The translations under genes and the position numbers were made by a program. The notes under the pieces were generated by a model. That model made no database searches. It was given only the letters and a program-made list of their open reading frames with translations, and was not told the origin of the DNA. Shown here in pieces: positions 1 through 4,807 of a DNA stretch of 7,237 nt (the first letter of the stretch is position 1; every line of letters begins with the position of its first letter). This DNA comes from Patulibacter sp. (GTDB lineage: Bacteria > Actinomycetota > Thermoleophilia > Solirubrobacterales > Solirubrobacteraceae): NCBI GenBank assembly GCA_023268575.1, contig JALRCL010000764.1, forward strand, positions 1 to 7,237, in the 5' to 3' direction.

Positions 1-129
1 CTCCGACCCGTCACCCCGGGCGGCAATGGTGTGCGGGACTCCCATCCTCTCCCGGCAGAAAGCCAGCCGGGCTTCGTTGATGTCGAGGACGATGCAGGTC
101 GCACCAGCCACCTTCACGAACTCGATCGC
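1..129 (-). CDS. Zinc-type alcohol dehydrogenase fragment (part of Rossmann fold only)
   Basis: Read on the minus strand from base 129 to base 1, the frame is open for 43 codons. It gives AIEFVKVAGATCIVLDINEA followed by RLAFCRERMGVPHTIAARGD. This resembles the NAD(P)-binding region of medium-chain zinc-dependent alcohol/polyol dehydrogenases: helix after the glycine-rich loop, beta strand, then an acidic residue (here D of LDIN) that contacts the cofactor ribose. The glycine-rich loop that should lie just N-terminal is absent: continuing past base 129 reads S-M-T-L-A-I, which is not dehydrogenase-like. The C-terminal remainder would lie left of the window. Seven of 43 codons end in A or T, clearly more than in the neighbouring gene. 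It is either a contig-edge chimera or a rearrangement remnant. Family call from recall of the motif; no catalytic zinc residues are in this piece. Confidence 0.7.
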
Positions 130-1144
130 CGACATCGTCAACGCGATGGAGCGGGCGCGCAAGCGTGCCCCGAACACCCCGATCTGCATCTACGGCCTCT
201 CCTCGGGCGGGCAGCTCGCGGTCATGTCGTCGATGATCCGGCCCGACCTCGCCGACTGCGTCATCGCCGACGGCGCGCCGATGGACCTCGACCGCTGGCT
301 GCCGCACGCCACCCAGCTGCACGGCCTGCGGCTGGAGGACTTCGTCGCGTCGTTCTTCTACCCGAGCGCGGCGAACGAGCGGTTCGACTACCCGCCGAAG
401 TTCCCCGAGGGCCTGAAGAGCTTCGATCCGGCCCGGCAGGCGGACCGGATCGGCCGGCTGTTCACGATCAACGCCGGGCGCAACCCGGACGGCAGCGAGT
501 CCGACGACACGGTGGGCAGCCAGCAGGGCGAGCTCATGCGTCGGCGGATCCCCGACCGCACGATCGTGCGCTACGTCCACGCGGCGGCGGACGGCGAGCC
601 CGCGCTCTCCACGGCCCACCTGCTGTACAGCTCCTACCTCGACCTGTCGCGCGGCGGCGCGAAGGAGCAGGAGGCCCGCAAGGTCTACGACGAGGCGGCG
701 CGCTGGGCCGTCCAGAACGCGACGCCCCCGGGCGGCCGCCGGGCCGCGACGCCGGGCGTCACGCCGGACGCCCGGACGCCCGACGTCGGGCCGACCCCGG
801 TCGTGCCGGCTCCGCGGGCGAAGGTCGTGGGCCGCACCCTGCGACTCGACGCCCGCGGGCGGATCCGGGTCCGCCTGCGCTGCACGGACGCCACGACCGC
901 GTGCCGCTTCGCCCTGCGTCTGCGGGCCGCCGGCAGCTGGTCGCGGACGGTGAACACGCGGCTGGGCAAGGGCAGCGCGTCGCGTCAGGTGCTCATCGCG
1001 CTGTCGGCGAAGCAGCGCCGCGCCGTCGCCCGCAGCGGGCGCGTCCGCGCCGACCTCCGGGTGATCGCCGTGGCGCCGCGGCCCGACGGCTCGCAGCAGC
1101 TGCACCGGATCTTCCTCACGCGCGCCGCCACGGCGGCGCGCTGA
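125..1144 (+). CDS. Alpha/beta hydrolase (esterase-like) with C-terminal beta domain, 5'-truncated
   Basis: The frame is open from the left edge to TGA at 1142-1144, but hydrolase-like sequence starts only at about base 125-131. The in-frame ATG at 26 lies in the dehydrogenase-derived segment and is not a credible start. A helix (DIVNAMERARKRAP) leads into the nucleophile elbow IYGLSSGG, with the candidate catalytic Ser at 200-202 in a G-x-S-x-G motif. Asp-Asp at 503-508 (SESDDTVGS) and His at 617-619 (STAHLL) sit where the acid and base of the triad are expected. After the fold comes a Pro/Thr-rich linker (about 719-815), then a roughly 100-residue Arg/Leu-rich beta domain with two close cysteines (RCTDATTAC, 881-904) that could form a disulfide. 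That layout suggests a secreted esterase or peptidase-like hydrolase. Signal peptide, oxyanion strand and N-terminal beta strands are missing. Substrate cannot be told. Confidence 0.75.
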   Translation: MADIVNAMERARKRAPNTPICIYGLSSGGQLAVMSSMIRPDLADCVIADGAPMDLDRWLPHATQLHGLRLEDFVASFFYPSAANERFDYPPKFPEGLKSFDPARQADRIGRLFTINAGRNPDGSESDDTVGSQQGELMRRRIPDRTIVRYVHAAADGEPALSTAHLLYSSYLDLSRGGAKEQEARKVYDEAARWAVQNATPPGGRRAATPGVTPDARTPDVGPTPVVPAPRAKVVGRTLRLDARGRIRVRLRCTDATTACRFALRLRAAGSWSRTVNTRLGKGSASRQVLIALSAKQRRAVARSGRVRADLRVIAVAPRPDGSQQLHRIFLTRAATAAR

Positions 1145-1159
1145 GCCGCCCGCCCCGGC

Positions 1160-1187
1160 CCGACGCACGGGCTGGGGCCCGCGCCCC
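1160..1187. repeat. 28-bp direct repeat, copy 1 (contains hairpin)
   Basis: Identical over 28 bases to 1254-1281, with a spacing of 94 bp. It begins CCGACGCACGGGCTGGGG. It contains the hairpin GGGGC-CCGC-GCCCC at 1174-1187 (5-bp stem, 4-base loop). It lies 16 bases after the hydrolase stop codon, in the gap between convergent genes. Confidence 0.85.
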
Positions 1188-1212
1188 CTGGAGCGGCAGC
1201 GGTCATCGCGGG

Positions 1213-1248
1213 ACGCCCGTGCCCGGCCGAGCCGTGCCCGACGGGCGT
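1213..1248. terminator. Candidate bidirectional terminator hairpin between convergent genes
   Basis: ACGCCCGT (1213-1220) is the perfect reverse complement of ACGGGCGT (1241-1248): an 8-bp stem with a 20-base loop. GCCCGTGC (1215-1222) can alternatively pair with GCACGGGC present in both flanking direct repeats (1165-1172 and 1259-1266), so several mutually exclusive folds are possible. The element sits between the hydrolase stop (1144) and the corA stop (1285), where both transcripts must end. There is no U-tract on either strand. Termination is therefore inferred from position and structure only. Confidence 0.45.
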
Positions 1249-1253
1249 GACGG

Positions 1254-1281
1254 CCGACGCACGGGCTGGGGCCCGCGCCCC
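1254..1281. repeat. 28-bp direct repeat, copy 2 (contains hairpin)
   Basis: Second copy of the 1160-1187 repeat, ending 3 bases before the corA stop codon. The internal hairpin GGGGC-CCGC-GCCCC is at 1268-1281. Because the repeat carries its own hairpin, the two copies give one strong stem just past the end of each converging gene. Confidence 0.85.
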
Positions 1282-1284
1282 GTC

Positions 1285-2322
1285 TCACAGGAGGTCGTTG
1301 CGGCGGAACCACCAGATCATCAGCCCGAGCATCGCCGCCATCGCGCCGATGAGGATGAAGAACGGGTGCGCCTGGGCCTCGCCCGGCACCTTGACGTTCA
1401 TGCCCCAGACCGAGGCGATGAGCGTCATCGGCATGACGATCACGGTGATCGCCGTCAGCACGCGCAGGGAGTCGGACTGCGCGTGCTGGAGGACCGACTC
1501 GTTGGAGCTCTCCAACGCCTCGGAGACCTCCTTGAAGTTCTCGAGCATGTCCCAGATCCGCTCGTTCGCGTCGTTGATGTCGTCGAAGTACAGCTCGACG
1601 TCCTCGACGAGGTAGCGACGCGCGACGTTCAGGTCCTTCAGCGCGGTGCGCTGCGGGCGCACGACGCGGCGGAAGTTGATGATCTCCTGCTTCGCGTTGG
1701 AGATGTCGCGGACGATCTCCCGCGAGCGGCCCTCGAAGATGTCCTCCTCGAGCTGCTCGAGCTTGTTGCCGATCTTGCGCAGCATCGGGAACGAGGCGTC
1801 GACGCATTCGTCGATGATCCGGTAGAGCAGATAGCCGGAGCCCTTGGTGAACAGCCGGTCGCGCTCCTCCTCGCGCTGCTCGGCGCGGGAGAAGAGGTAC
1901 TCGATGGTCCGCAGCGGCCGGTTCGGGATCGTGATGACGAAGTCCGGCCCGACGAAGACGTCGACCTCGGCGGCGTTCAGCCGCCCGATCGTCTTGTCGT
2001 AGTCGGGGAAGTGCAGGACGACGAAGATGTAGTCGTCGTAGGAGTCGACCTTCGGGCGCTGGTTGCGCGAGAGGACGTCCTCGTAGTCCAGCGCGTGGAA
2101 GTCGAAGTGCTCCCGGAGCCAGGCGAGCTCGAGCCGCCCGGGGCGGGCGACGTTGACCCAGCGCAGGCCGTTGGCCTCGAGGGTCTCGATCTGGGGCCCC
2201 TCGACCTCAGCCGAGGGGACGTCGACCGGCTCGACGGCGCGCGAGCCGAGGCCCAGCCGCGGACGTGGCAGCGACGGCACGGGGACTCGGAGGTTCGTCG
2301 ATGGCGGGCACGGCCCATCCAT
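1285..2322 (-). CDS. corA: CorA-family magnesium/cobalt transport protein
   Basis: From ATG at 2322 this is 345 residues, normal for the CorA/MIT family of pentameric inner-membrane divalent-cation channels. Residues 45-135 form the start of the cytoplasmic domain (NQRPKVDSYDDYIFVVLHF, then an FVGPDFVITIPN strand). Residues 145-285 are a long charged helical region (LRKIGNKLEQLEEDIFEGRS). Two C-terminal membrane segments follow, at about 287-306 and 320-339. The family signature GMN is at 307-309 (SVWGMNVKVPGE), and the protein ends in a short basic tail (RRNDLL). The Mg2+ role follows from the family; Co2+ or other substrates cannot be excluded. The first ~40 residues are Pro/Arg-rich and unconserved in style, so the start is uncertain: GTG at 2358 and GTG at 2280 are in-frame alternatives. 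It is divergent from the methyltransferase at 2466. I see no Mg-sensing leader upstream. Confidence 0.93.
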   Translation of the reverse strand: MDGPCPPSTNLRVPVPSLPRPRLGLGSRAVEPVDVPSAEVEGPQIETLEANGLRWVNVARPGRLELAWLREHFDFHALDYEDVLSRNQRPKVDSYDDYIFVVLHFPDYDKTIGRLNAAEVDVFVGPDFVITIPNRPLRTIEYLFSRAEQREEERDRLFTKGSGYLLYRIIDECVDASFPMLRKIGNKLEQLEEDIFEGRSREIVRDISNAKQEIINFRRVVRPQRTALKDLNVARRYLVEDVELYFDDINDANERIWDMLENFKEVSEALESSNESVLQHAQSDSLRVLTAITVIVMPMTLIASVWGMNVKVPGEAQAHPFFILIGAMAAMLGLMIWWFRRNDLL

Positions 2323-2353
2323 CGTACCGGCGCGTGCTCGCGCCGGTCGCTCG

Positions 2354-2375
2354 CGCACCGCCGCGCGGCGGTGCG
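2354..2375. promoter_or_regulatory. Perfect 22-bp palindrome, candidate operator in divergent promoter region
   Basis: The left half CGCACCGCCGC (2354-2364) is followed immediately by its exact reverse complement (2365-2375), an uninterrupted dyad of 11+11 bp. It lies between corA (-) and the methyltransferase (+), about 90 bp upstream of the GTG at 2466. It could bind a dimeric regulator of one or both genes, or form a hairpin in a transcript. It overlaps the longest possible corA start (GTG at 2358), which argues for the shorter corA protein. Confidence 0.5.
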
Positions 2376-2440
2376 GTCCTGCTCGTCCTCGCCGGGGGTC
2401 GGTGGCGCCGCGCCGGCGGCCCCGCCGCCGCCCGCGCCCT

Positions 2441-2458
2441 GGGACCTGTCCCTAGACT
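2441..2458 (+). promoter_or_regulatory. Candidate leaderless promoter with 12-bp dyad
   Basis: TAGACT (2453-2458) resembles a sigma-70-type -10 box. The GTG start of the methyltransferase is seven bases after it, the spacing expected if transcription begins at or next to the start codon. There is no Shine-Dalgarno sequence before the GTG, consistent with a leaderless mRNA. No recognisable -35 box is seen. Directly abutting the -10 box is the dyad GGGAC-CT-GTCCC (2441-2452), placed where a repressor would block polymerase. Confidence 0.5.
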
Positions 2459-2465
2459 GCCGCGC

Positions 2466-3239
2466 GTGACGCAGCCCCGCGATCTCCAGGACCGGATCAC
2501 CGCCGCGCGCGAGGCGCTGACGGAGAACCCGGTCTGGTACCACACGATCGAGCTGGCGCCGGGCGTCACCACGCCGGGCTTCGTCGATCACCGCCCGATC
2601 ACGCCGCGGATCCTGCCCGCCGACATGCGCGGCCTGCGGGTGCTCGAGGTCGGGACCTTCGACGGCCACTGGTCCTTCTCGATGGAGGAGCGCGGCGCCG
2701 AGGTCACCGCGCTGGACCTGCCGGACTTCGACGCCACGAGCTGGCCGCCCGTGCACCGCGAGCGGCTGCAGGCCGAGATCGCCGAGCGGAACATGGAGCT
2801 CGGGCGCGGCTTCCGGCTCGCGCACGAGCTGCGCGGGTCGTCGGTCACCCGCGTCACCGGCGACGTGCAGACGCTCGGCCCCGGGGAGCTCGACGACGAG
2901 CCGTTCGACGTCGTCTTCATCGGCGCGGTGCTCCTGCACCTGCGCGACCCCGTCGGCGCGCTCGAGCGGATGGCGCAGCGCACGCGCCCCGGCGGGCGCC
3001 TCATCGCCCTGGAGACGTTCTCCCTGCTGGCGACCGTCCTGTCGCCGTGGCGGGCGATGGCGCGGTTCCAGACGCTGGAGACCCCGTTCAACTGGTGGGT
3101 GCCGAACATGGTCGCCCTGCGCGACTGGTTCGCGACCGCCGGCTGGGTCGACGTCCGCCGCCACGGCATCCACAAGCCGCCCGCGAAGGCGGAGATGTCG
3201 GATCGCTACGTGCACTTCTCCGCCCGCAAGCCGGGCTGA
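2466..3239 (+). CDS. Class I SAM-dependent methyltransferase (CmoB/TIGR04290-like)
   Basis: The protein has 257 residues from GTG at 2466, chosen because the TAGACT promoter is just upstream and the longer frame is low-complexity. The N-terminus has a YHTIELAPGVTTPGFVDHRP stretch (residues 25-44), reminiscent of a CmoB-like/TIGR04290 methyltransferase group that acts on small or sugar substrates or on tRNA. The SAM-binding core follows: motif I LRVLEVGTFDGHWSF (57-71), an acidic strand end ALDLPDF (82-88), motif IV-like FDVVFIGAVLLHLRDP (147-162), and the post-motif loop RTRPGGRLIALE (172-183). A C-terminal aromatic segment (FNWWVPN, 208-214) may form the substrate pocket. It is soluble, with no membrane segments. 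It stands alone between corA and the S-box operon, so context does not reveal its substrate. Methyl transfer from SAM is likely; the acceptor is unknown. Confidence 0.85.
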   Translation: MTQPRDLQDRITAAREALTENPVWYHTIELAPGVTTPGFVDHRPITPRILPADMRGLRVLEVGTFDGHWSFSMEERGAEVTALDLPDFDATSWPPVHRERLQAEIAERNMELGRGFRLAHELRGSSVTRVTGDVQTLGPGELDDEPFDVVFIGAVLLHLRDPVGALERMAQRTRPGGRLIALETFSLLATVLSPWRAMARFQTLETPFNWWVPNMVALRDWFATAGWVDVRRHGIHKPPAKAEMSDRYVHFSARKPG

Positions 3240-3242
3240 TCG

Positions 3243-3262
3243 CCCGCTCCGGTACGAGCGGG
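3243..3262 (+). terminator. Hairpin just after methyltransferase stop
   Basis: CCCGCTC (3243-3249) pairs perfectly with GAGCGGG (3256-3262) around the loop CGGTAC, starting three bases after the TGA at 3237-3239. No U-tract follows (ACGGCG). This is a common form for GC-rich actinobacterial terminators. Termination is inferred. Confidence 0.55.
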
Positions 3263-3296
3263 ACGGCGCCACGCCGAGGCGCGCGCGACGCCGTCC

Positions 3297-3321
3297 CCGA
3301 GGCGCGCGACGGGCGCCTCGG
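3297..3321 (+). terminator. Second strong hairpin before the S-box promoter
   Basis: CCGAGGCGC (3297-3305) pairs with GCGCCTCGG (3313-3321), a 9-bp stem with a 7-base loop. An upstream copy of the left arm (GCCGAGGCGC, 3273-3282) can pair with the same right arm over 10 bp (3313-3322), giving two competing folds. It insulates the riboswitch promoter from read-through, if it terminates. It also lies across the -35 position expected for the downstream promoter, so an operator role is possible. Confidence 0.4.
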
Positions 3322-3339
3322 CGCGGCCGAACCCCCTGC

Positions 3340-3345
3340 TATCGT
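3340..3345 (+). promoter_or_regulatory. Candidate -10 box for the S-box operon
   Basis: TATCGT at 3340-3345 is the best -10-like hexamer ahead of the aptamer. It predicts transcription starting at about 3352, roughly 14 bases before the first aptamer helix, as is usual for riboswitch leaders. No clear -35 element is visible. Confidence 0.4.
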
Positions 3346-3365
3346 TCCGCCCCGGACATAGCTGA

Positions 3366-3462
3366 ACGCATCCAGAGGAGTGGAGGGACTGGCCCTTTGA
3401 AGCTCCGGCAACCATCGCGAACCCGCCGGCCGCGAAGAGGTGCCAATTCCAGAGAGATGTGT
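3366..3462 (+). promoter_or_regulatory. SAM-I (S-box) riboswitch aptamer
   Basis: The 97-base element contains the conserved S-box core in order: CAGAGGAGTGGAGGGACTGG (3373-3392), then CCCTTTGAAGCTCCGGCAACC (through 3413), a P3 extension closed by TCGCG/CGCGA (3415-3419 with 3431-3435), GAGGTGCCAATTCC (3437-3450), and AGAGAG leading to the closing strand. Helix P1 forms between ACGCATC (3366-3372) and GATGTGT (3456-3462), seven pairs with one G-U. S-box RNAs bind S-adenosylmethionine and normally switch methionine or SAM supply genes off when SAM is abundant. Here it leads directly into the threonine-synthase-family gene and its overlapping partners. It matches SAM-I rather than SAM-IV, the other actinobacterial SAM class, in the GAGGGACTGGCCC and GGTGCCAATTCC segments. 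Confidence 0.95.
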
Positions 3463-3504
3463 GGTTGGACTCCCTTCGGACCTTCGCCACACGACCGGCG
3501 AAGG
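3459..3504 (+). promoter_or_regulatory. Riboswitch expression platform with competing helices
   Basis: CCTTCGCC (3481-3488) pairs with GGCGAAGG (3497-3504), a perfect 8-bp hairpin with loop ACACGACC. GTGTGG (3459-3464), whose first four bases belong to the 3' strand of P1, can instead pair with CCACAC (3487-3492), which would break this hairpin. With SAM bound P1 forms and the hairpin is free to fold; without SAM the alternative helix can form. The hairpin is followed by CCCGAACGAAAAG, not a U-run. It may be a weak terminator, or the control may be on translation of the AGGAG site at 3518-3522. Confidence 0.6.
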
Positions 3505-3526
3505 CCCGAACGAAAAGAGGAGAGCC

Positions 3527-4807
3527 ATGGCTGCGACGTCCCTGATCTGCCGCGAGTGCTCGAGCACGTACCCGCTCGAGGCGCAGTTCGTCTGTTCCCG
3601 GTGCTTCGGCCCGCTCGAGGTCGCCTACGCCGAGCACGACGCGTCCGACGTGGACTCGATCCGCCGCCGGATCCAGGCCGGGCCGCGGAGCATCTGGCGC
3701 TACGCCGACTTCCTCCCGCTCGGCGCCGGCTCGCCGACCGGCTCGGGCGAGTTCGCGACCGAGGCGGGCCTGCCCGCCGGCGGCACGCCGCTGGTCCGCG
3801 CCGACCGCCTGGCCGAGCGCCTCGGCCTGCGCGAGGTGTGGGTGAAGAACGACGCCGCGAACCCGACGCACTCGTTCAAGGACCGCGTCGTGGCCGTCGC
3901 CGCCGCTCGCGCGAAGGAGCTCGGCTTCACGACGCTCGCGTGCGCCTCGACCGGCAACCTCGCCGGTGCCGTCGCCGCGGCCGGGGCCGCCCTCGGGATG
4001 CCCACCTACGTCTTCATCCCGGCCGATCTCGAGGAGCAGAAGATCCTCTCGACCGGGGTCTACGGCGCGAACATCGTCACGGTCCGCGGCAACTACGACG
4101 ACGTGAACCGCCTCTGTACGGAGATCGCGGGCGAGCGCGAGGACTGGGCGTTCGTCAACGTGAACATGCGCCCGTACTACGCCGAGGGCTCCAAGACCCT
4201 CGCGTACGAGATCGCCGAGCAGCTCGGCTGGACGGTCCCGGACCGGATCGTCGCCCCGATCGCGTCCGGCTCGCTCTTCACGAAGATCGGCAAGGGCTTC
4301 AAGGAGTGGATCGACCTCGGGCTGCTCGAGGCCGCCGGCACGCCGAGCGGGCTGCCGGCGATGAGCGGCGCCCAGGCCGCCGGCTGCAACCCGGTCGCCG
4401 CCGCCTTCGAGGCCGGCCAGGACGTCTGCCGGCCGGTGAAGCCGGACACGATCGCCAAGTCCCTGGCGATCGGCAACCCCGCCGACGGCCCGTACGCGAT
4501 CGAGCTGGCCCGGACGACCGACGGCACGATCAGCCAGGTCACCGACGACGAGATCCGCGAGGGCATCCGCCTCCTCGCCGAGACGACCGGCATCTTCACG
4601 GAGACCGCCGGCGGCGTCACGACGGCGACGCTGCGCAAGCTCGCCGACGCCGGGGCGATCGACCCCGACGAGCGCGTCGTGATCGTGATCACGGGCGAGG
4701 GCCTGAAGACCCTCGACGTCGTCCGGGGCACGTTCGAGTGCCACGAGATCGATCCCCGCTTCGAGCAGTTCGAGCGCGTCGAGGGACGCACGGAGGTGAC
4801 GGTCTGA
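3527..4807 (+). CDS. thrC: Threonine synthase-family PLP enzyme, S-box controlled; possible homocysteine synthase
   Basis: The protein has 426 residues. ATG at 3527 is chosen because GAGGAG (3517-3522) stands four bases upstream; the in-frame ATG at 3440 lies inside the riboswitch. Four cysteines in two CxxC pairs (C8/C11, C23/C26) make an N-terminal zinc-ribbon-like head. The fold-type II PLP domain follows: the cofactor lysine is K118 in NPTHSFKDR, the substrate-carboxylate loop is ACASTGNLAG (138-147), and the phosphate-binding region reads PIASGSLFTKIGKGF (244-258). KPDTIAKSLAIGNPADG (305-321) and ETAGGVTTATLRKL (359-372) complete the family pattern. Threonine synthases convert O-phosphohomoserine to threonine. 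The SAM riboswitch upstream and the sulfur carrier joined by a TGATG overlap suggest instead homocysteine formation from the same substrate. The symbol is family-level; a genuine threonine synthase remains possible. The family is certain, the reaction is inferred. Confidence 0.9.
   Translation: MAATSLICRECSSTYPLEAQFVCSRCFGPLEVAYAEHDASDVDSIRRRIQAGPRSIWRYADFLPLGAGSPTGSGEFATEAGLPAGGTPLVRADRLAERLGLREVWVKNDAANPTHSFKDRVVAVAAARAKELGFTTLACASTGNLAGAVAAAGAALGMPTYVFIPADLEEQKILSTGVYGANIVTVRGNYDDVNRLCTEIAGEREDWAFVNVNMRPYYAEGSKTLAYEIAEQLGWTVPDRIVAPIASGSLFTKIGKGFKEWIDLGLLEAAGTPSGLPAMSGAQAAGCNPVAAAFEAGQDVCRPVKPDTIAKSLAIGNPADGPYAIELARTTDGTISQVTDDEIREGIRLLAETTGIFTETAGGVTTATLRKLADAGAIDPDERVVIVITGEGLKTLDVVRGTFECHEIDPRFEQFERVEGRTEVTV

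Noticed and set aside
26..130. ATG at 26 as the start of a 372-residue hydrolase
   Set aside because: This stretch reads as alcohol dehydrogenase on the other strand, and its plus-strand translation has no hydrolase or signal-peptide character.
11..1807. Long minus-strand open frame (598 codons) and a plus-strand frame 31-2469
   Set aside because: Low-complexity Arg/Ala/Gly translations crossing gene boundaries, typical shadow frames of high-GC DNA. The real genes in these regions show family motifs in other frames.
2323..2465. Magnesium-responsive leader (M-box or ykkC-like) upstream of corA
   Set aside because: The divergent gap is short and GC-rich, and I find none of the conserved M-box elements, only the palindrome and weak promoter-like boxes.
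3366..3462. SAM-IV riboswitch instead of SAM-I
   Set aside because: The conserved segments and P1-P4 order match SAM-I, including GAGGGACTGGCCC and GGTGCCAATTCC.
3440..3526. ATG at 3440 as the start of the threonine-synthase-family gene
   Set aside because: It lies inside the conserved SAM aptamer. ATG at 3527 has a proper ribosome site and the zinc-ribbon head begins right after it.
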